Shown one piece after another: positions 1 to 11,232 of a stretch of DNA of 64,000 bases. Under the pieces are notes generated by a model, which made no database searches, was not told the origin of the DNA, and saw nothing but the letters and a program-made list of their open reading frames with translations. Position 1 is the first letter of the stretch. Each line of letters begins with the position of its first letter. Both the position numbers and the translations under genes were made by a program. The stretch covers positions 6,088,001-6,152,000 of the forward strand of contig NC_045150.1 in the NCBI RefSeq assembly GCF_008831285.2, given 5' to 3'. Source of the DNA: Nymphaea colorata (lineage: Eukaryota; Streptophyta; Magnoliopsida; Nymphaeales; Nymphaeaceae).

Positions 1-824
1 AAATGTATAAAAATAGTTAAAATTAATGAGATTATCAGTTTGTCAAGACAAGAACTTTGCAGGTGTGAGGTGAACGTGTCAGTGTCACCCTCAACAGCGA
101 GGGTTGGGTATGATGCTGCCGCCGTCTATGGTGACAATTGGGTGCCTTGACTTCAACCCTTCCAGACATGGTATTGGGAGATAGAGTCGCCCTTTCTGTC
201 CAGCGATGAGGGTTGATGCTGTCAGCCTTTACCCTCACCATCTGGCATGAGGGCGACGCCACCAGACGGTGACGATTGTTTCCACTGACCCTCGCCATCC
301 TGGCTAGAGGCGATGTTTTTTTTTTTTTTGTCATTTCTGATTTGTCTATATATTTTAATATATTTTTTTAATAAACGGCCGATAGGAATTAGGTGCAAAA
401 ATTTAAGGGCCTATTTAGTTCAGCTCGAAAAATGAGCGGCTTTGTGTTGTTTGCCCAAATGTTGGGTATCATTTTTGTAGTTTTTGAAATAATTATTAAA
501 ATATTATAGATGCCTAGAAAGTTGAAAATCTATTAAAAAGTGTTTCTTCAAAAAGTTGTGAAAATATCACGATAACAAACACAATATTTTCGTGATTTTC
601 TGTTTTAGTTTATTTTCAGAATATCACAATTCTATCACCCTTCTTTCCACTTATTTCTCATTTTATATTTTGAAAAAAAATCGATATTTGTGAGTGCTTA
701 TAAGTCTTTTTTTACAATGACTTTATTCTTGAAGTAGTTTGAATAATTCCTTGTCTTTGTTTTCTGAATTCAAGTACTGAATCTCGCATAAAGAAATTTT
801 GGTCTTTCACATGCATCTTTCCAG
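1..824. other. Upstream intron sequence of the SEC23-like gene, no exon seen
   Basis: No coding exon is visible before the splice acceptor at 821-824. Positions 70-315 are GC-richer and hold several small imperfect palindromes with CCCTC on one side and GAGGG on the other. The rest is AT-rich with poly-T runs. It probably belongs to an intron of the SEC23-like gene, because the exon starting at 825 begins in the middle of a codon and has an acceptor before it. Confidence 0.4.
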
Positions 825-3800
825 GAACAGCCATTCTCTTAGGCGACGGCTAAGAATAAGGACACTGCAGTATAATGTGGCACAACATATAAATGAACTT
901 TATGATGGTGTGGACTCTGAAGTCGTCCTTTCCATTCTTGTGCACAAGGTTCTGACTTATTGTTTTTCACTTTTACTATCTGTTTGTGTTTTATACGTAT
1001 CTTTCATGCCAGTTTGTATGATTCAGTGACAACAGATTGCAGAGTCGAGGTGTTGATAGTGTTTATCCACTCGGAATTGTTTGCATCCAAAAGCATAGGT
1101 TGTATTTACTGATTTAGGAGTAAGATCATGTTCACAAATTGGCCAGATATCTTGAAATGTCCTGGTATTATTGCTGCTTTGAGGCCAGCCGATAATATTG
1201 GCCTAATGTCCTGCTATTGTCAAAACACCACCGAAAGCACAAACATCTCAACATTATTGCAACATTATTCTGAGACATTTCCAATATTTTCACGAGACTT
1301 TTGAGAAGGTCGTTTTCCAATATTTTTAAGCATGTAATTTTTTTTTCTTGTTTATGCTTCCAAAAAGTTTTTCTACTTATTCCTTCATAATTTTGCAAGA
1401 AAAGTTTTATGAAGCTATTATTTTCTAACCTCTTTTGTTTTCTATATTTTTAAGATTTTTCAAAATTTCCTCAATATTTTCTGGAGAGAAACCATGCTTT
1501 GTTAACAACTCCTGAGAAAAACCTTGCTGAGATATTGTGGCAAATGACTTTTGTGGTTATGGTCTATGGTAGGAGCTACAAGAATGCACAATTGTGTGTA
1601 GTGGCATGTACATGGTCATTGAAAATGGCATCTGTTTTAAATATTATGCTCCATGATGGTTTGCAAAGGTAGTTATTCTCATGCAACATGTCTTGCTATT
1701 ATTGTTTTACTAGAAGTATAGATATCTTAAAATGTCATCTTTTGTTGCATGCTGACTTGGAAAGAGCGTGCAACTCTCCTGAGATCTAAATAACTACTTA
1801 TGATGAAATAAAATCCCAGTTGCCCTTGCAATTACTGAACTTACTCATGCTATCTGTGTGGCATTTTGTCTTAACTATTTAGGAAAGCCTAAGGACTAGG
1901 CCTGTGTTCATTATAGGCTATAACCATGTCATCTTCATAGATTGTAGCCCTCTTCAGTTGATGAGTACTAGGACTATGTGTGGAAGCAGCATATTGAATA
2001 AATCTATGTGTTTCCTCTAGGAGCACAGTTGGTCATTCAAGTATTGGCTCAAGTCTCAACAGCAAATCAGCGAAATAGAATGAAACACAAATCTAATATG
2101 TTAAATAGGTTTCATGAACCAAATACATGAATTCCTATCTTCAAGCTCTCACAGAGCTAAACTCACATAAAGACATAAAAGATAAAACAGAAACTGAATT
2201 AGATTAACTGAAACAAGCTTCAAAAGCTTAGAAATACAAGAAGACACTGCCACTTAATATATACAGCAACGGACGAAGGAGCTAGCTCCAACAGCTAGCT
2301 CAAGTAGCCAAACATTGGCTGAGCCAAAATAAGAAGGAGAAAAGATACAAATCAAAATAAGCATACTGGAAAAATGTAAAAAAAAAAAAATGTAAATACA
2401 AAGATGAAAAGATGTACACATATATGTTTGTATATGAAGTACGTAAAATATGTACATAGAATTACACACATAAATCCCATATATATAAAGTATAATAAAC
2501 ACAAGGGGACACATGCAATTATAAACTGACAAAAACTCAAGGAAGAAAAGAATGCACAAAGGAGGTGTGACAACAGCAGCACTTGATGCCTTAAGTTTAA
2601 TTCTTTATTGTACAAAGCATTTTTTTTATATGGACAAAAACATCCCTGATGTATAGAACAATTTACAGTGTAATAATATTACATGTGCTCATGATGTCTG
2701 TAGACATGCTTGGATCTGGACAAATTTTCTAGATCCAAACACCTTGGACCCAGTAGCATCTTATCACCCTGGTTAAAGTTGTATATGGTCCTGCACTATG
2801 GATAATTTGTTCTCCAATAACCAAAATTGGTGTTTTGTTAGGCTTGGTGAACTAAATTAGCAACCTGGCTTTCTACCGGACCATGACATGGCTCAATGTC
2901 TTTGTTTTGACGTATTGTCTTATGAACTGCTGATATATCTTGATGTGTTTCATTGCAACGGTGAATTCAATGTTGAAGATAACATTAATAGTGCTCTGAT
3001 TGTCGCAGAACAATACAGATAAAAGGACTTTTTCTCTTAGGTGCCCTAGCCAACGTCGGACCCATGTAGCTTTACCAGTTCCTATTACCATGGACTTGTA
3101 CGACTACGAGGCTTCTACATTTCATTTTGCTAATAGCCGTTTGCCTTGGACTACTCCATGATACAAGGTTGTGTCCACTAAATATGCAATACCCAAAAAG
3201 AGATTTCCTCTTATGTGGATGTTTGACTCAACGAATAATGATTTCATGTTCTCTATTACCAAGTTTTTCCTGGAACAAGCTCATCATTTATGGACCTATG
3301 GTCCATTTTAAATATCTCATAATTCTTTTAACAGCATTGGCATGAATTGTCTTTGCGGCATGCATAAATTGGGATACGTGATTAGCATAATAAATAATGT
3401 CTGTCCTAGTAAAGTAATATGTTGAAGAATTATGATAATGCTCCAATTTCTAGTTGAGTCGTCATACAAGTCCCTGTCATACAAGGGGTATTTTTGTAGT
3501 CTCATTCCTGCCCTGCTTAATAGATTAAAACTTAAAAGTATACTTGTGTGGCATAAGATTCAAAATAACTCATTGTCTGTCCACTTTAACACAAGGAAGA
3601 ATCTAAATTCCTTTAAGTCTTTCATCTTGAAAACGCAATGTCATGGATGCAGAGCAATTTCAAAACACGTGGGTATATACGCACACTCATGCACACAAGT
3701 AATAATCTAAGATTCCACACAAATAAACAATGCATTCAACATTTGATAATTTATAAGTTATGAAGAAACTAACCGATGAAGTACAAAAGAAACAAACGTA

Positions 3801-6800
3801 CCAAAATATATCACATAGAAGTTTGTGAGAATGGTCTACAAAGTACAAACTTATTAAAAAAAATTGCCCGGAGAACACGTAGAAAGTACATAACCTAAAG
3901 AAAGAAGTAATATAAACGTAATGAAGTTACAACTTATGAAACAAAAAAAGTATAAATGAGACCTGATTTTACAATTGATTTTCATATTTATATGCATCTG
4001 AAAAGCGAAAACAAACTCAAACAGAAAATATGATAGAAATCTGATGAAACAACAGATGATCAGACATCAAAATCAGATTACAAGTGCCAAATCAGTTCAT
4101 AATTTCTTATTCATATGGTGAAACAACACTAAAGAGAGATCTGATATGGTGCAACACTAAAAAGAATCAGATTATAAACATGCACATAGATGCCCTTGCA
4201 ACATCCACATCTGTGTGAGACAGGGATTAGTCTTGTTATGGTCTTGAATGACCTATTATCCAACTTTCTTCTTTGACAACTTGGATAACAAGGGCATTAT
4301 ATGAGTAAATAATAAAGTAATAACAACTATTATTATTAATTATTATTATTATTAATATTCTTAATATATGCAGTTGATGAATACTGATATATCGAGAGAG
4401 AAGAAGAATGAGACAAATGATAAGCACGACACATTGTGAGATACACTCCAACCTCTTTCAAACCATCTGTTGAGAGAGAGGGTATCCGAAAGAATGTGGA
4501 CAGATTATGAGGCCACGTCTAACAGTTTCCAAAATGTATTTTGTAAGAGAAGGCAAAAAGCCCATAAATTAATGTTACAAAACATAAAATGGAAAAGGAT
4601 TGGACAATAACTAAGACTTGCCAAATGCATGTAGATTGGCCCGAACTAACAAATTAGTTGCTCGAATCGATCAACTAGCTGGTAACTTTGGTCTTATCAA
4701 TTTAGAGGCTAGAGACCTGACTAGCTACCAGACCCTAACTAGTGACTAGTTGTACCCAGTAACTAGCTTAACAAAGTAGGGACCAACCAATGGTTCCTGC
4801 CTCTCTTTTGTATGTATAAACAGTTACCTCCTTCTGTAATATGTTTCTCTTAGTAACACTAGTTATCTTTATTTTGTATTGTTCGTTATCACACTTTTGC
4901 TTTCAAGAGCCTTAATTTCTCTCCCTTTTTAAGATCTTGTGAACCTTTGATTTCTAGCTACTTCGAGCCTTATTGCTTGATTGAAGTATTGCAAATTTTG
5001 CATGTTTAAATGGCCACTGGTCTCTAAATTAAAGCCTACAATCTGATTGGCAAGTGCATACTTAAAGAGATACGGAACATTGTCATGGCCAAAATAGTGG
5101 GTCATTTTGGAACTTTTGAATTAAGCTGTCCTAGAGAAAGAAGAAAGTTATTCTCTTACCTTTTGAGGCACCAGATGCATTAACTTTCCAAAAATTGATA
5201 ACTGTCAAGCAATTGAAAGCAGAAAAGAAACATGAGTTTTGGATTATATTTGTGTTCCAATAGCTTGAATGAGAAAATTTGTTCAGTAAGCTGCTAATGT
5301 GTACTGGAAGAAAATCTTCAAGGTAATCAAAGTATTACAGAATTTCATATGTTAATGGGGATGACAACATGAATCTACTGCCTTGGACTTCACAAATGGA
5401 CACACCACTGTAATTGCATGGATGAGTCATTATATGCATCTTGCAGATCTTAAAGCTCCTGATGTATTAGATCAAATATATGGTTCTTTTTCTGTAGCTT
5501 GTTCAATTTCTGGAGTTGTCATGGTGATACGTACTTCCGAGATTATTTTTTTTTTTCAAGAAATGTCACCTTAAATTACTACAGAAAGATCTTCTAAAAT
5601 TTGCTGTGGTGGTTTGCTGCTATTTCTTCAGGTTATTCAAGTTTCTTTGGAGCAAGGCGTGAGGGAAGGCCGGATACTTCTTCGTGATTGGCTGGTTATT
5701 CTCTTGGCTCAGTATAATGATGCCTTCAAGCTTGAGTATTCTGAAAATACAAATTCAACATCTCGTGTAGATGTGGCCTTTTCACAATGTCAAGAATTGC
5801 AGCCATTACCTCGTCTTATATTTGCATTACTTCGAAATCCACTTCTTCGATTTCATGAAGAAGGTGTACATCCTGATTACAGGATATATCTTCAGTGTCT
5901 GTTCAGGTAGTCTTGACTGACTGACAGTTTCCTTTGTCTTTCTCATGACTACTCATACTATGGTTTTCTTTATGCTGATTGATCATTTGAATTACTGTTT
6001 AGAAGTAATCTAATCCAAGTAGAGAAAACAAGAAAGTTATAAATGAGTTAGCATATAGTGATTATATGGGTGTTATATGCATGTCTATTAGAATCTAACC
6101 TTTAGCCCTCATTTATTCTGATGTACATTGGTCCTAGGATTTTGCAGTCTTTAACTCTTAAATACTTGTCTGAGAAATCACACTTAAAGATATGAGGATG
6201 CCCTTCCAGTTATCTTGTGATTAAAGGTTTTATATTCCACTTTTAATGACAGTGCACTGGATCCAAGTTCACTCAATCGTGCAGTGTATCCTGTGTTAAC
6301 ATCATATGCTACTCCAGATAAACAAGCGTACCCACGGCATTCCTTGAGTCGTGCTGCTCTAGTAACTAGCGGGTGTCCAATATTCTTCTTAGACGCTTTT
6401 ACCACCCTCATTGTTTATTATTCTTCGACAGCTGATCCAGCACTACCATTTCCTCCTCCACAGGACTGTAAGTTGTAGTCTCCACTTGTTGCTCGTTCTT
6501 TGAGGCCCATGTATTATTGTGAAGCTTGCCACCTGATTATCTTTTTCTAGTATAAAGTATAATGAAGTTCTCAGACTATCACGGTTGAAGTTTCCATTGT
6601 ATTTATTGGTTAGCTGTTTTTGATACTTCAGGCCTGCTGTGAAGCTTTATCACAAGTATTGATCTGTGGGTTTTATTGGCAAAGTTTTCCTTGTATTAGT
6701 CCAAAAGTTTGTTTCTCTCAAGAAAACATGGGAATTCAGAAACTTGCAGCATATACAAATAATAGAAAAATTATGAATATGGGTTTTCTACTAATTTTTA

Positions 6801-7658
6801 ACATTCAGAATAGTTGTTAATATGTTAAAAGAAACAGAAAATAGAAAAAAATATATATATATTATAAAAATGTTTTAGAAAAAAGGAACAAAAATATCGC
6901 AGCATTTATGCAACGTTATATTTTCAAATATTTGTGTGTGTGTGTGTGTGTGTGTGTTTTGTTTAAATTTCTCTTGATTATGTCCATATTATAAAAAGAT
7001 TTATGAAAATTGTTTGTATCTACGGCAGTGACATGAAGGTAGGTAAGGAACATTCACAAACTGTGTTAAAAATTTACATTTATCGGGTCAAACTGTTTCA
7101 TTATTTAAACTGGTTTCTTCTTCAACTGTGTGAACCTATGCATGCAGTGTTAGTTGATGAAAAACTTAGCTTGATTTGCTCTAGTCTGCGAACTTTGAAA
7201 CAAAAAGCTTATGAGATCTTTTTTAACTGTGTGGACCTAGGCATGCTGCGGGAACTTATGAACTTAGTATATCTCTGCTCAGCATGCATTATTAATTCAA
7301 GAACCTAATGTTTTGTCAGTCAGCATGAATAAGTTGACTCCGAAAAATTCTTTGTGTTCTTTCTTTGTGAACCATGAATTCAAATTTCAAACTACGCATG
7401 CTTATGAGTGGGGTTGGTTGTTTTAGTAAACCATGTGCATTTTCAGGTCTTCTGCGAGCCACAATTAACAAACTGAAGCAAGAAAGAAGTGTCACTCCCA
7501 AGCTGATCTTAATCCGTGGAGGTCAGGATGATGTTTCTCCATTTGAGCATTTTCTTATCGAGGAGCAAGATGTTGATGGGAGTGGACTCACAAGTGGAAT
7601 GGGTTTTGTTTCCTTCCTTGAGGAGATCACTCGACATGTTCTGGACTTGATGAAATAA
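825..7658 (+). CDS. SEC23/SEC24-family COPII coat protein, C-terminal part (four exons, 5' end outside the window)
   Basis: Exons 825-948, 5632-5906, 6253-6467 and 7447-7658 join in frame (phases 0, 2, 1) and give 274 residues ending in ...VLDLMK and a TAA stop. SEC23 binds cargo and, as GAP partner of SAR1, builds the inner COPII coat at ER exit sites. Exon 1 (RRRLRIRTLQ...) looks like the end of the beta-sandwich. Exons 1-2 cover the helical region (LEQGVREGRILLRDWL). Exon 2 holds PLPRLIFALLRNPLLRFHEE, and exons 3-4 form the gelsolin-like domain (PRHSLSRAAL; LILIRGGQDD; LIEEQDVDGSG). The sequence resembles the divergent plant SEC23 branch (like Arabidopsis At4g01810, from memory) rather than canonical SEC23. 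The zinc-finger and trunk domains lie left of the window. Intron 1 is 4,683 bp and carries a Copia relic. The naming within the SEC23 group is less sure than the family. Confidence 0.82.
1165..1500 (+). repeat. Dispersed AT-rich repeat, copy 1
   Basis: The stretch shares an ordered series of words with 42985-43335: GCTGC..CCAGC near the start, a run of AATATT words, TTTTTAAGCAT, a T-rich block with TTTCCAAAAA, TTTTGCAAGAAAAGTT, and a TTTTTCAA block. Both copies lie in the same orientation inside introns of unrelated genes. Ends and class are not resolved. Confidence 0.5.
2873..3215 (-). pseudogene. Ty1/Copia retrotransposon RNase H relic
   Basis: Read on the minus strand, the piece shows the Copia RNase H order: GYCIFSGHNLVSWSS, then WVRRWLG, then FCDNQSTINV and MKHIKIYQQFIRQ. 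These match the usual GYCxFLG..LISWSSKKQ, LLxDNQSAI and RTKHIEIxxHFIRE blocks. A frame change is needed between the first and later blocks and the usual acidic residue after WSS is lost, so it is dead. It lies antisense in the SEC23-like intron. No LTRs could be paired with it. Confidence 0.75.
6932..6957. repeat. (TG)n microsatellite
   Basis: An uninterrupted TG run of about 12 units lies in the third intron of the SEC23-like gene. Confidence 0.95.
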
Positions 7659-9059
7659 TTGCAGCAAACCTCTTTTACATTGAAAAAATGTATGCTTAAG
7701 TGGAACTTCTTAAGGCTTACTCAACTAGGATACTCAAAGCGAATCATTTACATTTTATCAAATACGTCCAAATAATAGTTTTCTTGTTTCAACTTGGTGA
7801 TTGCTGATTTGTTGTTGATTTGCAGATATGTCATTTTTAGTCTTCTGCAGCTGTTGCTACTAGAGAAGCAGTTTTGACTGTTTCCAGTGTATAACCGATG
7901 GACCTTATGCTGGCTTCGCTTATCCTTTCATCATATATTCCATACAATTGAAGCAATGGTTGGTCTGGAGAAGATCAATATTGCACTGCATCTGCCCGTG
8001 CGTGAACATGAATTATGGCGTTGAAGGTTGTCTGCTTCTATGTCTATCCGTGATGCATTTAGTGGATTGACAATGTGCTCGTTTTATTTCTAGTTTCCCT
8101 TTGTTTAGGAGTTCATCTTCAATAGGGGACTCGGTTCGGCTGACAATATAGCAGTTCAGCAGGTGTGTGTTACTGCAGGCAAATATGCTGTATTTGTTTC
8201 AGATGCTTAATAAAAACCACAGCAGATTGTGTTTAGATTTTTGAGGATCGAGTTTTTTGTAAAGATTGCTGTGATGTTACTATTTTCATGTGTCACCTTT
8301 GTTTTTCTTATTGTAATTTTGGGGTTCAAGGGAGCCTTTGTACACTTGTGAGTGTTAACGGATGTTAAGGAACAGGGGAATTCATTTTCTTCTTCAAGTT
8401 CAAAGTCGTTTGACATTATTCGTTTAGAGATGATCAATTGCTTTCTTTGCACCATGAATTCCTTTGAGAAGCTGCGGTTAACACCAAATGGATTCTAACT
8501 TGTCCCCAAAATTTACGAAAAAAAGTGCTCTTGATTTTGGTGGAGGTGTCGGGTACAAGTTCTTACCATCACGACTATCTTTGGTGGAGGAGATGAACTA
8601 CCATCATGATCGATCGATCTCTCTCCCCCACACGCACAGGCTGAGTTAAAAAAATTTGCTTGACTACCAATTTTTTTTTTTCCATCCTCTGTTCCCTCTT
8701 TCAGACGAGGAGACGGTCGCTGCCTCCAGATACTGCTGGCGACAGGTTGGACAGGCATTGTCAGTGGTCCTAGGCCAGAGGGGGACGCTTCTCCGGCTGT
8801 CTCAGGGCAAAAAAAAAGCTCTACGTGGCAAATTAGGACAATTCTTTTTGCTTGAGGAGGCCGTCACCTCTCCTTTGTGTTGCCGACGACACTGGGTGGA
8901 ACGTCGCCTGCCGTTTAGCCAGTCGGTGACCCTCCCGCTGGATGTCGCAGGCACCGCGGAGTGAGGTGAGACAGCCTTTCACCTGTGGTGCTCGTAGGAT
9001 GATGGGCCTCTCCAATGACCAGTGCATTTTGTTTAGAATAAAAGGAGTGTAGTGAGAGA

Positions 9060-9111
9060 GACTCTCTCTCTCTCTCTCTATATATATATCTATATATATA
9101 TATATATACAT
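9060..9111. repeat. (CT)n-(TA)n compound microsatellite
   Basis: A run of CT units passes directly into TA units with small breaks. Confidence 0.9.
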
Positions 9112-10414
9112 TGTCAAGACTATTAATTTAAGAAGATTATATGGTAAAGATTAAATTAACAAACACAAAAACCAATTTGTATTTTCAAGAGACTAAAACA
9201 CTCATCAAATGAGGAACCAAAAGAGTATCCTTAATCGAGACACTTTGCCTCCTTTAATAAGTATTTCAGTCTCTTCAAAATACAACTAAATATATATATT
9301 TTTCAACTTAATATCTATCATCGGTTTTCCTTTTTAACCAATGACGTGGACAGTTTCCATCAGCTCTATCATGTAAAGGTCTGGTAACTTTTGTCATGAC
9401 CGCTGCTACAACAGTTTTTCTTCTTTTTTTTCCGTTGTTTACCATGGTTTTAGCCATGGCTAAAAACTTATTTACTTGATGGAATGTCAAATGTATGAAA
9501 GGCTAGTGCAGATGTAACAACGAGGAGTTTATAGACCAGAATTAAATCCCTAAAGACGGAAAATGATAAGGACAGGATTGCAACATATTCATTTATGAAC
9601 ACACTTAGGGCTAACATGCCTACTGGGCGTGCATCCAGTAGACATTTATTAATGATGCACTTCATGTCCATTTTGTATCTTGAAAATGTAGAAGTGTGGA
9701 CGTTGGAGAAGTCCAAGCCTGTCGCTTATCACTCCCTTTGCTAGTGATGTGCGCTAAACTCTATAAGGGTAATTTCCCTCTTTAATTAGCTGAACATTGA
9801 GCGGAGTTGGAAAAAGGTATGCTTATATAGGAAGAGAGATGCATCATTTTTTAATGCCATAGATTTGTTGTTTGCAAAGGGCAGGTACCATTACAGTGAA
9901 AATATGGAAGTCACCTTTTACTCTTTTAGTGCTCGACAATCTAATAAGTGAAGAAGTCGCATGTAGAAAGGTTGGTTTCACCAGATGGAGAAAAGCTTCC
10001 TATGAGAAAAACCAAATGGTTTTATTCCATATGGGCTTGACACCTGATTGTCCCTGCGAAAAAGTTTGAAAGTTGACATCAGATGCACAAGAAAAGGCAC
10101 AAACTCACACAGCACCTAGGCATGGAGTGATAAGACTTTTATTCTCAAGCATCAGGTTCCCTTACTCATTCCCCACATTTTAAGACCTACACTATGCTCA
10201 TGTGTTTTAACTATTTGATACCTGGACACAAACCTAAGCACATTCTTTACCCATCAGATATTATGCGTTCAACACAAAAGTATGAGAAGCACAAATGTGG
10301 TCCATATTGTCTTTATGTGGAGAAGTACATTTTTTCGAAGTTGCAGAAAGTCACAGTCGTGAGATTTGTTGCATCAATTATGAACCATTTTGAGTTGTAT
10401 TGTCATACAAGAAA

Positions 10415-10876
10415 TCATGATCTCTTTGGCAAGGAAAGAGTTGATTTAAAAAGCCTGTTGGTGGAAGCAGTCGAACAGTCCAAATTGTGACTAACAGATT
10501 GAATTGTTCATTTTCAGGCCTTAGTTCTGATCCAAAGACCAGGAAAATCACTTAAAATATGCTCTCGATGGAATCTAACACTTAGTTTTCAATTGCAACC
10601 AACGCTATCCTCTCAGGAGAGTTCCTTGAAGCAGTATATGGTGCTCGAGATGGATAAATCGCCCAACAAATCGCGATCTCTTTGGTCACGAAAATTTTGA
10701 TGTAAAAAGTCTGTTGGTGGGAGCAGTTGAACGGTCCAAATTACGACTTACAGATTGAACTGTTCATTGCCACTTTCTCGGATTCATATAAGATTAGAAA
10801 AATCACTAACAATATGCTGTTGATGGAATGTAACACTTAGTTTTTCATTTGAAACCAACGCATCCTTTCAAGAGAG
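10415..10876 (+). repeat. Diverged direct duplication, two units of about 210 bp
   Basis: About 10415-10627 and 10664-10876 share long blocks: GATCTCTTTGG, AAAA(A)G(C/T)CTGTTGGTGG, GCAGT(C/T)GAAC(A/G)GTCCAAATT, ACAGATTGAA(T/C)TGTTCATT, AAAATCACT, and AACACTTAGTTTT followed by AACCAACG. The units differ by roughly one base in six and have small indels, so the duplication is old. No protein is recognised. Confidence 0.8.
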
Positions 10877-11232
10877 TTGCTTTAGAGAGGATAAGGGGCA
10901 GAAGAAAGTAAGGTGGAAAAATCTCTCTACGAGGTTGAAGCACAAAATCTCACCCATCAGTAAAAGCAATCATCAATCTGTATGGAGACAACTGTAGAAA
11001 GAGCTTGATGCATAAGCCAGACCTGTTGACACTGTGGTGAGAGAATTGCAGAAAATGTTAACCTGAAAGAATACTCTGAGGTCATGACTTCGCTTGTTTT
11101 GGGGATGTTTCACGATCAAATACATCATGCTAAAAATTTAAGTATACAAAGCAAAGGAATATTTATCTTGCAACAGTGCATGCCGAAGTGGGAATATGAG
11201 AACTAGTGCTTCTTTACAGTGCATTCACATTG

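Larger units (their letters stand above)
949..5631 (+). other. Large first visible intron of the SEC23-like gene
   Basis: This intron is bounded by AAG|GTTCTG and CTTCAG|GTTATT and keeps phase 0. It contains a dispersed AT-rich repeat (1165-1500), a reverse-strand Copia RNase H relic (about 2873-3215) and long stretches in which I recognise nothing. Around 4620-4920 there is a CTAG-rich stretch followed by a pyrimidine-rich tail that could be an old LTR, but no paired end was found. An open stretch at 5383-5574 looks weakly coding but is not needed to keep the SEC23 frame. Confidence 0.6.
7659..11232. other. Intergenic region between the SEC23-like and plastid-protein genes
   Basis: The first several hundred bases are probably the 3' UTR of the SEC23-like gene, with AATAAA at about 8208. 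The rest shows no exon I can support. It holds a GC-richer patch (8690-8965), a CT/AT microsatellite (about 9060-9111) and a diverged direct duplication (10415-10876). The two genes face each other tail to tail. Confidence 0.5.

Noticed and set aside
35-334. 99-codon open frame on the minus strand
   Set aside because: It results from the GC-rich palindromic patch; biased Arg/Ser/His content and no domain.
5383-5574. Open stretch with LKAPDVLDQIYGSFSVACS as a possible extra SEC23 exon
   Set aside because: The exons on both sides already join at phase 0 to the expected family sequence, and no clean acceptor/donor pair surrounds it.
8656-8964. 102-codon open frame on the plus strand
   Set aside because: GC-rich non-coding patch; both strands are open, composition is low-complexity and no family is recognised.
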